The notes: generated by a model from the sequence alone, not told the origin. 64,000 nt of DNA from an uncultured Algibacter sp. (GCF_947487605.1 NZ_CANKXK010000001.1:372001-436000), one strand, 5' to 3'. Positions 37,165-45,800 are shown, counted from the first letter of the stretch. Translations and numbers: made by a program.

Positions 37165-37344
37165 CACTTCGACAAGCTCAGTGTGACAAACTAACATAAG
37201 CTTACTCAGTGTGATAATCATTTTCATTATTACAATTTAGTTTTATTGTCAGTCTGAGCTTCGCCAGCCTTGAGCATAGTCGAAAGGTCGAAGACCAGTT
37301 AAAACTTATCTATTCAAGACACTTCGACAAGCTCAGTGTGACAA
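37165..37344. repeat. Half-palindrome units upstream of the second GIY-YIG gene
   Basis: F unit at 37165-37215, R unit at 37248-37296 and a last F unit at 37320-37344, ending 12 bases before the dehydrogenase stop. The F/R pair 37165-37292 closely matches 36685-36807 across the GIY-YIG gene (same loop, about AATCATTTTCATTATTACAA), so the gene is enclosed by direct repeats of a palindromic block. Confidence 0.88.
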
Positions 37345-37356
37345 TCGTTTTCACTA

Positions 37357-38649
37357 TTACAACCTAGCATCAACTTTATCTATGGGTAACATCGCTTTTA
37401 CATCAAATACTACTGCATTTTCTGATTTTAAATGGTCTAAATCCAACTCTAAAAATTGCTGATGTGCAACGGCTAAAATAATAGCATTATAATTGGGTTT
37501 TAATTCTGGTGTTGAGTTAATCAAACTAATATTATATTCTTTTTTGACTTCATCAGCTGACGCTAGAGGATCAAAAACATCTACATGCATACTAAAGGAT
37601 TTAAGCTCATTAATAATATCAATCACCTTAGAGTTTCTAATATCTGGACAGTCTTCCTTAAACGTAATACCAAGCACCAAAACTTGGGTATCTTGTAATG
37701 CCTGACCTTTAGCCACCATAAGTTTAACTGTTTCCTGCGCTACATATTTACCCATACTGTCATTAACCTTACGTCCTGCTAATATTATTTCTGGATCGTA
37801 ACCCACTTCAATAGCCTTTTGTGCTAAATAGTAAGGGTCTACACCAATACAATGACCACCAACTAAACCAGGTGTGAACTTTAAAAAGTTCCATTTGGTA
37901 CCAGCTGCTTTTAACACCGCTTTAGTATCTATATCTAATAACCTAAATATTTTAGACAGCTCGTTAACAAAAGCTATATTAATATCGCGCTGTGCATTTT
38001 CTATCACTTTAGCGGCTTCTGCCACTTTTATAGAGGGTGCTAAATACGTGCCTGCTGTAATAATAGATTTATAAAGAGCATCAACCTTTTTTGCTGTTTC
38101 TGGTGTTGAGCCAGAAGTTACCTTTAGGATTTTTGTGACTGTATGTGTTTTATCTCCAGGATTGATACGTTCGGGAGAATAGCCTACATAAAAATGGGTG
38201 TTAAACTGTAAACCAGAAGTTTCTTCTAAAATAGGCACACAAATATCTTCTGTGAGTCCAGGGAATACAGTAGATTCGTAAATAATGATATCGTTTTTAG
38301 AGAGCATTTTACCTACTGTTTTACTTGCCATAAGTAAAGGTGAAAGTACAGGTTTGTTATTAGCATCTGTGGGTGTAGGAACCGTAATAATATATATAGA
38401 GGCTTCTGAAATATCTGCTGGATCATTTGTAATGATTAAGCCATTATCATGTATATTCTTTTGAGATATTAAAACTTCTTTCAAAGCATTATAGTCGACT
38501 TCGTGAGTAATATCAATTCCATTATTCAAATCATTGATTCTTTTTTCGTTAATATCGAATCCAAAAACTTTATACTTTTTAGCAAATTCAACAGCTAGTG
38601 GTAAACCAACATAACCTAACCCTACTATTGCAATTGTTTTAGTTGACAT
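37357..38649 (-). CDS. UDP-N-acetylhexosamine / UDP-sugar 6-dehydrogenase (TviB/WbpO type)
   Basis: 430 residues. The NAD-binding loop is IAIVGLGYVGLPLAVEFAKK at 7-26. YIITVPTPTDANNKPVLSPL is the family's central motif, and the catalytic cysteine is in GLVGGHCIGVDPYYLAQKA near 267. It oxidises the C6 hydroxyl of a UDP-sugar twice to the uronate. The length and the KWNFLKFTPGLVGGHCIG context fit the Vi-antigen TviB/WbpO group (UDP-GlcNAc or UDP-GalNAc) better than UDP-glucose dehydrogenase. The epimerase partner lies beyond the GIY-YIG insertion. 21 bases separate it from wzc. Confidence 0.92.
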   Translation of the reverse strand: MSTKTIAIVGLGYVGLPLAVEFAKKYKVFGFDINEKRINDLNNGIDITHEVDYNALKEVLISQKNIHDNGLIITNDPADISEASIYIITVPTPTDANNKPVLSPLLMASKTVGKMLSKNDIIIYESTVFPGLTEDICVPILEETSGLQFNTHFYVGYSPERINPGDKTHTVTKILKVTSGSTPETAKKVDALYKSIITAGTYLAPSIKVAEAAKVIENAQRDINIAFVNELSKIFRLLDIDTKAVLKAAGTKWNFLKFTPGLVGGHCIGVDPYYLAQKAIEVGYDPEIILAGRKVNDSMGKYVAQETVKLMVAKGQALQDTQVLVLGITFKEDCPDIRNSKVIDIINELKSFSMHVDVFDPLASADEVKKEYNISLINSTPELKPNYNAIILAVAHQQFLELDLDHLKSENAVVFDVKAMLPIDKVDARL

Positions 38650-38670
38650 AAATAATTTAGAGCGTATCTT

Positions 38671-41145
38671 TTAAATTGACTTTATTTTATTCCATACCTT
38701 TTTAAAGACATTTTTATTACCTTTTTCATGATAAGCATTGCCATAGGTACCATAACCATAGCCATACCCATAACCGTAACCATAGCCATAATTATGATTG
38801 GATTTATGCTTGTAAAAATTTAACACAAAACTTACATTCGTTATTTCTTTAGCTCTATATTTTGCGTTAATAAGTTGTAACATGCCTTTTTTTGTGTAAT
38901 CTAAACGTACTAAAAATAAGGTCGCATCTGCATATTGTGCTAACTCTAAGGAATCTGAAACAAGTCCTAAAGGTGGTGTGTCTAGTACTATAATATCGTA
39001 GTCTTCTCGAAGTTGTGCAATTAAATATTTTAATTTATCTCCTATTAATAATTCTGAAGGGTTTGGTGGTATAGGACCAGAAGTAACAACGCTTAAATTT
39101 TCTATATGGGTAGTTTCTACAACATCATTAAAACTAGACTCTCCAATAAGGTAATTAACCATGCCTTTACCGTTATCCAAATCGAAATCATCAAATATTT
39201 TTGGCTTGCGTAAATCTAAACCTAACAATATGGTTTTCTTTCCAGATAAGGCGTAAGCTGTTGCTATATTTATAGAGCAAAAAGTTTTACCCTCTCCACT
39301 TACAGAAGACGTAAACATTAAGGTTTTACCGCCTGCTTTGTCTTGTTGCTTATATAAAAATTGTAAACCCGATCGTATGGCTCTAAATGATTCTGCAACT
39401 GCAGATTTTGGTTTTTCAAAGACTACTAAATTATTAGGATACTTATATTTACCAATAAGACCAATAATTGGAATACTTGATAAACGCTCTACCTCATCAG
39501 ATCCATGAATAGTGTTATCTAATAGATACAAGACAAAAATTAAAAATAGTGGTATAAAAAACCCTAGCATTAAAGCCATCATATAATTTAAAGAATGGTT
39601 AGGCCCAATGCGGCCTCCTCCAATATCTTTAGCCTCATCAATCATTGTAATATCTGATACATTTGCAGCCTTTACAATAGCAGCTTCACTTCGTTTTGCC
39701 AAATACACATTGTAGGAATCTTGACCTATGCTTAGCTTACGTTGTATTTTTAAATACTCTTGCTGGTCTTCTGGCAAGGAACTCAATTGTGTTCTTAACT
39801 CACCAATATTACCATTAATAATACGACGTCTATTTGTTATGGTATTTCTAGTTGCATTAATAGTTTCAAGAAGTACACTTTTTTCAGCATCGATTTTCCT
39901 GTCTAAATCTTTAAAAAGATTAGAACCTTCTCGTGTTGTATATTCTAATTTTTGACGTTCAATAGCTAAAGCCGTTATTTTGGTAACGCTTGATAAGATG
40001 TTACTTTCAGCAATTCCAACAGAGGTTGGTGCAGCAATATTGGTATAATCGGTCTTCGTTTTTAAATAATCTTCGAGGCCATCTAAATAATTAATTTTGG
40101 TACGTTCGCCTTCTTCCTCAAGTTCTAACTGCCTTAATCTGGAATTAACCTGACTTACCTCTTCGGTAACATTAAATACTTTATTTTTCTTTCTAAAAGC
40201 ATTCATTTCTTCATTAAAACCTTTCAAATCGGCATTTACAGCATTCAAACTACTATCTATAAACTTAATGGTGTTGGTAGCATATAGATTTTTACGCCCT
40301 AACTCCTCTTTACTTAAAATGGCAGTTGTGGTATTTAAATAATCTACAATCTTCATTTTGTTAGTTCCTGACATAGATAATCTTAAAACAGAACCATTAT
40401 TTGAAGAAGGGCTTGCTTGAACTCTACCTTTATAAGAGTTTACTAACCCATCGAAATTCAAAAATTGTATATAGAATATGGTTTCAGGATTAATTTTTCC
40501 ATTAACTCTTTTGTATAATTTAAAGTTAAGAAAAGGCAAAGACACCGAATCTCCAATGGTAACTATTTTTGAAAATAATCCTATTGGCACTGGGGCGCTA
40601 CCCCTAGATTTATTATGATAAAACTGTACCCCAACACTATTGCTTTCGAACTCTGTAAATAATTCAAATTGCGTATCATTAATAAACCTTACACCCATAG
40701 GCTTACCCAACATTTGCCCTTTCGTTTTATCTATATCTATATAGAATGGTGCGCCTTTATAGATATCAATTTTATTATACTTGCCTTCGGTAAGGTAATT
40801 GACATAAAACTGTAAAGAATCTACAACCTTTTCGTTATGGGTTCGCGTTTTCAATGTCGTAATAATTTTATCTATTTTTCCTGAGACACCGCCCCAATTA
40901 AATGAAATACTCGTATTAGCAGTAAAAAAAGGGTTTTGTTCACTTTCAACAGACACTAAGGCATCTAAACGATACACGCTTTGCTTTCTTACATTAATAA
41001 AATAAGCAATAAGCAATGCTGCAGAAACAGAAAGCAACACAAATTTCCAAAGGTTTAAAACTTTAAATAAGAACCCTCTAAAATCAAACACCATACCCTC
41101 TCTAGCATCAATATGGTCTAAATTATCAAAATCGTTATTAACCAT
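38671..41145 (-). CDS. wzc: Wzc-type polysaccharide co-polymerase / tyrosine autokinase
   Basis: 824 residues. N-terminal Wzz domain with a membrane span near 33-48 (FVLLSVSAALLIAYF), a long periplasmic coiled region, a second span near 525 (YMMALMLGFFIPLFLIFVLY), then a cytosolic BY-kinase: Walker A SSVSGEGKTFCSINIATAYA, Walker A' LLGLDLRKPK and Walker B DIIVLDTPPLG. The C-terminal tyrosine cluster consists of seven consecutive Tyr-Gly pairs followed by TYG and NAY, encoded by a hexanucleotide repeat near 38751-38792. Autophosphorylation there controls export and chain length in homologues. It starts 1 base after wza ends. Confidence 0.93.
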   Translation of the reverse strand: MVNNDFDNLDHIDAREGMVFDFRGFLFKVLNLWKFVLLSVSAALLIAYFINVRKQSVYRLDALVSVESEQNPFFTANTSISFNWGGVSGKIDKIITTLKTRTHNEKVVDSLQFYVNYLTEGKYNKIDIYKGAPFYIDIDKTKGQMLGKPMGVRFINDTQFELFTEFESNSVGVQFYHNKSRGSAPVPIGLFSKIVTIGDSVSLPFLNFKLYKRVNGKINPETIFYIQFLNFDGLVNSYKGRVQASPSSNNGSVLRLSMSGTNKMKIVDYLNTTTAILSKEELGRKNLYATNTIKFIDSSLNAVNADLKGFNEEMNAFRKKNKVFNVTEEVSQVNSRLRQLELEEEGERTKINYLDGLEDYLKTKTDYTNIAAPTSVGIAESNILSSVTKITALAIERQKLEYTTREGSNLFKDLDRKIDAEKSVLLETINATRNTITNRRRIINGNIGELRTQLSSLPEDQQEYLKIQRKLSIGQDSYNVYLAKRSEAAIVKAANVSDITMIDEAKDIGGGRIGPNHSLNYMMALMLGFFIPLFLIFVLYLLDNTIHGSDEVERLSSIPIIGLIGKYKYPNNLVVFEKPKSAVAESFRAIRSGLQFLYKQQDKAGGKTLMFTSSVSGEGKTFCSINIATAYALSGKKTILLGLDLRKPKIFDDFDLDNGKGMVNYLIGESSFNDVVETTHIENLSVVTSGPIPPNPSELLIGDKLKYLIAQLREDYDIIVLDTPPLGLVSDSLELAQYADATLFLVRLDYTKKGMLQLINAKYRAKEITNVSFVLNFYKHKSNHNYGYGYGYGYGYGYGTYGNAYHEKGNKNVFKKVWNKIKSI
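38751..38792. repeat. Hexanucleotide repeat coding for (Tyr-Gly)7 in Wzc
   Basis: Seven in-frame six-base units of the type TATGGN (minus strand) code for the C-terminal Tyr-Gly run. Since the unit length is a multiple of three, slippage would change the number of phosphorylatable tyrosines without a frameshift. Confidence 0.85.
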
Positions 41146-41146
41146 T

Positions 41147-41950
41147 CTAAAGTCTGTCTATAATTAAATACGTACTAACTAATATGGAAAAAGTCCCTAA
41201 CACGGTGGTTAAAGTTTGTAACCCACTAGTACCTGTACCCCAAGCTTTTTGCTTTAAAGGTTTTACATAAATGATATCATTTGGTTGTATATAGTAAAAT
41301 GGCGAATTCATTATAGCAATATCGGTTAAGTCTAGATGATGAATTTTTTGACCTTGTGGATATTGTCTAATAATTAAAACATCCTTTAAATTACCTGTAA
41401 CTGGAATCTCACCAGAATTAGCTATAGCTTCATAAATATTAACACGTTCTTGAAACAGTGTTTTTGTTCCAGGGCTACCAATTTCACCACTTGCCGTAAA
41501 GCGCATGCCTGCCAGTCTAACCGTAACAAATACGTTGGCAGTTTCTTTAAATTGATCTGTTAATAATTTTTCTTTAATAATCTCTTCAATTTCTTCCGTG
41601 GTATAACCCAATACATTTATCTTACCAAGAGTTGGCACTCTAATTTCACCATGCATATCGACTGAAAATCCATCATAATAGGCTCGTTCTGCCGATGTTG
41701 AATTATTACTTCCACCTCCTCCAGAGCTTAAAGGGTTAAAAATTTCAACATTTTCTTGATCCAAAACTTTTATATTGATATTTAAAATATCATTAATTAA
41801 AACGCGATAAGGTTTTTGAGTTTCTACTATTTGATTTATGGAGTCTAAAGCTTTCGATTTATTTTGAAAATAAACCGTGTCTTTATGAGGAATACAAGAT
41901 ATTAATACCGTATTGACTATTAGGATTACAGTAAAAAAAAATCTCTTCAT
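41147..41950 (-). CDS. wza: Wza-type outer-membrane polysaccharide export lipoprotein
   Basis: 267 residues. Lipoprotein signal peptide with lipobox LISC (Cys19). PYRVLINDILNINIKVLDQ is the Poly_export domain and IRVPTLGKINVLGYTTEEIE, the following SLBB-type region, ends in YYIQPNDIIYVKPLKQKAWG. The last 20 residues (TTVLGTFSILVSTYLIIDRL) are hydrophobic, as in the outer-membrane helix of Wza-like proteins. It is the first gene of the minus-strand polysaccharide locus, and a promoter box lies 23 bases upstream. Confidence 0.92.
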   Translation of the reverse strand: MKRFFFTVILIVNTVLISCIPHKDTVYFQNKSKALDSINQIVETQKPYRVLINDILNINIKVLDQENVEIFNPLSSGGGGSNNSTSAERAYYDGFSVDMHGEIRVPTLGKINVLGYTTEEIEEIIKEKLLTDQFKETANVFVTVRLAGMRFTASGEIGSPGTKTLFQERVNIYEAIANSGEIPVTGNLKDVLIIRQYPQGQKIHHLDLTDIAIMNSPFYYIQPNDIIYVKPLKQKAWGTGTSGLQTLTTVLGTFSILVSTYLIIDRL

Positions 41951-41972
41951 ATTGAGGCATGTTGATTAATCA

Positions 41973-41980
41973 CAAATCTA
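41973..41980 (-). promoter_or_regulatory. -7 box of the wza promoter
   Basis: On the minus strand TAGATTTG fits the Bacteroidota TAnnTTTG box, 23 bases ahead of the wza start. A clear TTG -33 box at the right spacing was not found. It lies in the 153-bp divergent region between wza and the ABC-F gene and may drive the whole locus. Confidence 0.5.
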
Positions 41981-42103
41981 CATATTTTTTTTATTTATGC
42001 CACTTTTACTTCCAACTACAAATTAATAAATATATCAACGCTTAAAGCTTTTCGCATCAACAGGTATTTTATACTTTAGCAGTTCTTTGCAAAAAAACAC
42101 CTT

Positions 42104-43966
42104 TTGAATTACCTCACAGTAGAAAATATAGCAAAATCTTACGGCGAACTCGTTCTTTTTGAAGCCCTCTCGTTTAGTGTGCATAAAGACCAAAAAATAG
42201 CCTTTGTAGCTAAAAATGGAACAGGAAAAACATCCATATTGAACATGCTTTCTGGATACGACCAACCCGATTCTGGAACTATTGTGTATAGAAAAGATAT
42301 AAAAGTGTCCTTTCTATCTCAAGACCCAAAATTTGATAATACCCTTACTATTGAAGACAGCATTTTAGCTAGTGATAATCCTATATTAAAAATAATTTCA
42401 AATTACGAAAAAGCACTTTTAAACCCAGAAGATAGTGGGGCATACCAAGATGCTTTCGATGCTATGGAGCGTCATCAAGCTTGGGATTTCGAAACACTTT
42501 ACAAACAAATACTCTTTAAACTTAAATTAGATAATCTCGATCAAAAAGTAAGCACGCTTTCTGGCGGACAAAAAAAACGGCTTGCTTTAGCCAATGCGCT
42601 TATAAACAAGCCAGATTTATTAATATTAGATGAACCTACTAACCATTTAGATTTAGAAATGATTGAGTGGTTAGAATCTTTTTTCGCCAAAGAAAACATA
42701 ACCCTCTTCATGGTAACACACGATCGCTATTTTTTAGAGCGTGTTTGTAACGAAATTATTGAACTAGACGAAGGGCAACTATACAGCTACAAAGGGAACT
42801 ACTCCTATTACCTAGAAAAACGCGATGCACGTATTGAACGTGATGCTGTAGAAACAGGTAAAGCAAAACAATTATTTAAAAAGGAGTTAACTTGGATGCG
42901 TCGTCAACCTAAAGCTCGAACTACGAAATCGAAATCTAGAATTAACGATTTTGCCGATATAAAACATCGCGCACACCAAAGAAGAAACGACCATGAAGTC
43001 CAGTTAGAACTAAATATGGAACGCCTAGGTAGTAAAATTCTAGAATTCCATAAGGTATCTAAAGCATTTAAAGACAAAACCATTCTTAACGGTTTCGACT
43101 ACACCTTTAAAAAAGGAGAACGCGTTGGTATTATTGGAAAAAATGGTACTGGAAAAACCACCTTTTTAAATATTTTAACCCATACCGACCAACCTAATTC
43201 TGGAAAAGTGGTTAAAGGTGACACCGTAAAGTTTGGGTATTACACACAAAATGGTATTGCTATAAAACCTGAACAAAAGGTTATTGATGTTATAAAAGAA
43301 TTCGGCGATTATATTCCATTAAAAAAAGGGCGTCAAATTTCTGCACAACAACTTTTAGAACGTTTCCTTTTCAGTAGAAAAAAACAATATGATTTTGTTG
43401 AAAAACTTAGTGGTGGCGAGCGTAAACGCCTCTATTTATGTACTGTTTTAATCCAGAACCCAAACTTCTTAATTCTAGATGAGCCAACAAACGACTTAGA
43501 TATTGTTACCTTAAATGTTTTGGAAAGTTTTTTACTAGATTTCCCTGGATGTATTATTGTTGTGTCTCACGACCGTTATTTTATGGATAAAGTTGTCGAT
43601 CATTTATTTGTTTTTCAAGGCGACGGTATTATTGAAGATTTCCCTGGGAATTATAGCGATTATAGAGCCTATGAAGATAGTCAACCAGTTATTTCAACTT
43701 CTACAGAAGACAAAAAAGACAAACAGTCTTGGAAACAGAATGAAGTTTCTAAACTCTCATACAACGAAGAAAAAGAATTAAAAAATATTGAAAGTAAACT
43801 CAATGCTTTAACTTATGACAAGAAAGAACTCGAGTCTAAATTTAATAATCCAAATTTATCTCAAGAAGACATAAACAAGCTTTCTAAAGAGTTACAAGCC
43901 ATAATTGAAACTATTGATGCTAAAGAAGCCCGTTGGTTTGAGTTATCGTCTAAACTTGAAGAATAA
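42104..43966 (+). CDS. ABC-F family ATPase (Uup-like)
   Basis: 620 residues with two ABC cassettes and no membrane domain. First: KNGTGKTS Walker A, LSGGQKKRLALANAL signature, LLILDEPTNHLDL Walker B. Second: GKNGTGKTT, LSGGERKRLYLCTVL and FLILDEPTNDLDI. The linker ELTWMRRQPKARTTKSKSR is typical of ABC-F proteins, and the C-terminus (ELKNIESKLNALTYDKKELE) is a coiled coil as in Uup. These proteins bind the ribosome or branched DNA structures. The start is TTG at 42104, giving the family's MNYLTVENIAKSYGE. Divergent from wza. Confidence 0.9.
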   Translation: MNYLTVENIAKSYGELVLFEALSFSVHKDQKIAFVAKNGTGKTSILNMLSGYDQPDSGTIVYRKDIKVSFLSQDPKFDNTLTIEDSILASDNPILKIISNYEKALLNPEDSGAYQDAFDAMERHQAWDFETLYKQILFKLKLDNLDQKVSTLSGGQKKRLALANALINKPDLLILDEPTNHLDLEMIEWLESFFAKENITLFMVTHDRYFLERVCNEIIELDEGQLYSYKGNYSYYLEKRDARIERDAVETGKAKQLFKKELTWMRRQPKARTTKSKSRINDFADIKHRAHQRRNDHEVQLELNMERLGSKILEFHKVSKAFKDKTILNGFDYTFKKGERVGIIGKNGTGKTTFLNILTHTDQPNSGKVVKGDTVKFGYYTQNGIAIKPEQKVIDVIKEFGDYIPLKKGRQISAQQLLERFLFSRKKQYDFVEKLSGGERKRLYLCTVLIQNPNFLILDEPTNDLDIVTLNVLESFLLDFPGCIIVVSHDRYFMDKVVDHLFVFQGDGIIEDFPGNYSDYRAYEDSQPVISTSTEDKKDKQSWKQNEVSKLSYNEEKELKNIESKLNALTYDKKELESKFNNPNLSQEDINKLSKELQAIIETIDAKEARWFELSSKLEE

Positions 43967-43967
43967 C

Positions 43968-44089
43968 TTCTCGATACAATGCTCCTACGTCGCATCACTT
44001 GAAGTGACAGCATAGATTCTTGTCACTTAATTAATAGTTAATGTCCGTTCGAGTGAAATTCTGAGGTAAGAAGAATTTAGTATCGAGAA
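43968..44089. repeat. Intergenic element with 10-bp terminal inverted repeats
   Basis: TTCTCGATAC at 43968-43977 is the exact reverse complement of GTATCGAGAA at 44080-44089. The inside contains TCACTTGAAGTGA and GTTCGAGTGAAATTCTGAG, as in dispersed flavobacterial intergenic repeats. It fills the whole space between the ABC-F gene and the methyltransferase gene. No gene inside. Confidence 0.7.
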
Positions 44090-44111
44090 CCAAATGTATA
44101 GAGAACAAAAC

Positions 44112-44885
44112 ATGTTTTACCAAATAAAACAATACATAAATTTTCGTTTCAAATCCACCAATCAACATGGTGTGCACTCCCCTTTTGTTTATGATTTGAT
44201 TACTAAATGCTTTTATGACAAAACGAAGTACTCCGAATATAATAAGATTTTAGAATACCTAAAATCACTGTTAAAAAACAGTTCTCGAATTAAAGTCACC
44301 GATTTAGGCGCAGGATCTCAGGTTATGAAACAACAATACCGGAGCATCTCTAATTTGGCAAAAAATGCAGGTACAACTAATGAAAGAGCACAACTTTTAT
44401 ACCGCCTTATCACCTATTTTAAACCCACGAACATATTAGAATTAGGAACTTCATTAGGTATCGCAACGTACGCCATGCATTTAGGGAATTCTAAGTCGAA
44501 CATCACAACTATAGAAGGCTGTCCTAATATTTCGGAATTTACTACAGAGCAATTTCACAAATTTAAATTAAATAACATTCATTTAATTAATGGTGATTTT
44601 AGTAATGAAATTAAAGCACTTAATTCCAGTAGATATGACTTTATATTCTTTGATGGCAATCATCAAAAAGAAGCGACACTTTACTATTTTGAATCTTTAT
44701 TGGAAACAGCAAACAATAATTCTGTTTGGATTTTTGATGACATCTACTGGTCAAAAGGCATGACAGAAGCATGGGAAATTATAAAACAGCACCCAAAAGT
44801 AACCGTGACGATTAACACCTTCTATTGGGGATTTGTATTTTTTAGAAAAGAACAGGTAAAGGAGCATTTTACCATTAGGGTTTAG
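44112..44885 (+). CDS. Class I SAM-dependent methyltransferase
   Basis: Begins MFYQIKQYINFRFKSTNQHG, followed by VHSPFVYDLITKCFYD. TNILELGTSLGIATYAMHL near 107-125 is motif I and YDFIFFDGNHQKEATLYYF the motif II/III region; VWIFDDIYWSKGMTEAWEII follows, as in O-methyltransferase-type proteins of Bacteroidota. I prefer this ATG because the alternative at 44094 lies at the edge of the repeat element and adds six residues that do not look like the conserved start. Function unassigned. Confidence 0.82.
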   Translation: MFYQIKQYINFRFKSTNQHGVHSPFVYDLITKCFYDKTKYSEYNKILEYLKSLLKNSSRIKVTDLGAGSQVMKQQYRSISNLAKNAGTTNERAQLLYRLITYFKPTNILELGTSLGIATYAMHLGNSKSNITTIEGCPNISEFTTEQFHKFKLNNIHLINGDFSNEIKALNSSRYDFIFFDGNHQKEATLYYFESLLETANNNSVWIFDDIYWSKGMTEAWEIIKQHPKVTVTINTFYWGFVFFRKEQVKEHFTIRV

Positions 44886-45076
44886 TTGTCATTCAGTAGG
44901 AGGAACGACTGAAGAATCTGCTTAATAAAAGAGACAAATTTTATCAATAAGGCCTGTATAGAAGAAGATTGTTACGTCATTCCATTCCTTACAATAACAA
45001 CTTATAAATGGTCATTTCTTACCTTGAAAAGAAGATTAAATAACTGTGAGATTCTTCGCTGTGCACTGAATGACAA
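44886..45076. repeat. Intergenic element with 12-bp terminal inverted repeats
   Basis: TTGTCATTCAGT at 44886-44897 is the exact reverse complement of ACTGAATGACAA at 45065-45076. A second nested pair is GAAGAATCT at 44911 and AGATTCTTC at 45049. The form GTCATTCnnn...GAAGAATCT is a common dispersed repeat type in flavobacteria. It occupies most of the 253-bp gap. No gene inside. Confidence 0.75.
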
Positions 45077-45126
45077 AAAACACTTTGAATTAAAAATTCA
45101 TAACAAAATGTTTTACTTTTAATTAT

Positions 45127-45134
45127 TAACTTTG
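45127..45134 (+). promoter_or_regulatory. -7 box ahead of the cobalamin adenosyltransferase gene
   Basis: TAACTTTG matches TAnnTTTG and ends only four bases before the ATG at 45139. A start point about seven bases downstream of the box would make the transcript practically leaderless. No good -33 TTG was seen. Confidence 0.45.
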
Positions 45135-45138
45135 AGCT

Positions 45139-45711
45139 ATGAAAATCTACACAAAAACAGGCGATAAAGGCACCACTGCATTATTTGGTGGTACAAGAGT
45201 ACCTAAGCACCATATAAGAATTGAAAGTTACGGGACAGTTGATGAGCTAAATTCGCACTTAGGATTAATTCGAGATCAAGATATACATCAAGATTATAAA
45301 GATTCACTTATACAGATTCAAGATAGACTCTTTACTATAGGAGCTATTTTAGCAACAGACCCTAAAAAAGCCATTCTAAAAAATGGAAAAGAGCGCTTAA
45401 ATATTCAAAAAATAACTACTGAAGATATAGAACGTCTGGAAAAAGAAATGGATACCATGAATGATGCTTTGCCCCCAATGACTCATTTTGTGCTTCCTGG
45501 AGGACATCAAACGGTGTCATTCTGTCACATTGCGCGCTGTGTCTGTAGACGTGCAGAGCGATTAGCTTCGGCATTAAATGAGATTGAACCATTTGAATCG
45601 AATGCTCTAACCTATCTAAACCGCCTTTCTGACTACCTTTTTGTATTGGCACGAAAGTTGACTTACGACTTGCAAGCAAATGAAGTTAAATGGATTCCTG
45701 AGAAAAAGTGA
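45139..45711 (+). CDS. Cob(I)yrinic acid a,c-diamide adenosyltransferase, PduO type
   Basis: 190 residues. KIYTKTGDKGTTALFGGTRV at 2-21 is the PduO-type N-terminal ATP-binding motif, RIESYGTVDELNSHLGLIRD is the second block, and ARCVCRRAERLASAL near 133 holds the conserved Arg residues of the active site. It transfers the 5'-deoxyadenosyl group of ATP to cob(I)alamin. Full family length. Not in an operon with other cobalamin genes here, which suits a salvage role for a B12-using enzyme such as methylmalonyl-CoA mutase. Confidence 0.93.
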   Translation: MKIYTKTGDKGTTALFGGTRVPKHHIRIESYGTVDELNSHLGLIRDQDIHQDYKDSLIQIQDRLFTIGAILATDPKKAILKNGKERLNIQKITTEDIERLEKEMDTMNDALPPMTHFVLPGGHQTVSFCHIARCVCRRAERLASALNEIEPFESNALTYLNRLSDYLFVLARKLTYDLQANEVKWIPEKK

Positions 45712-45800
45712 TAAGCTTGAAGACGGAAGACAGAAGTTTGAAGAAAAAAGTATACAGAGAGCAAATTACTGTTGACTGAATACTAAAAACTGCAGACTAA

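Noticed and set aside
36071-37344. CRISPR array
   Set aside because: Units alternate in orientation, are themselves partly palindromic, have spacers that are repeated rather than unique, and no cas gene is present.
41951-42103. Invertible promoter ahead of wza, as in Bacteroides capsule loci
   Set aside because: No inverted repeats border this 153-base region, and no invertase gene lies near by.
43557-43781. 74-codon frame inside the ABC-F gene
   Set aside because: Shadow of the second ATPase cassette in another frame, with no start signal.
44881-45138. Cobalamin riboswitch ahead of the adenosyltransferase gene
   Set aside because: No B12-box-like sequence is visible; the gap is filled by a perfect-ended inverted repeat of the dispersed type.
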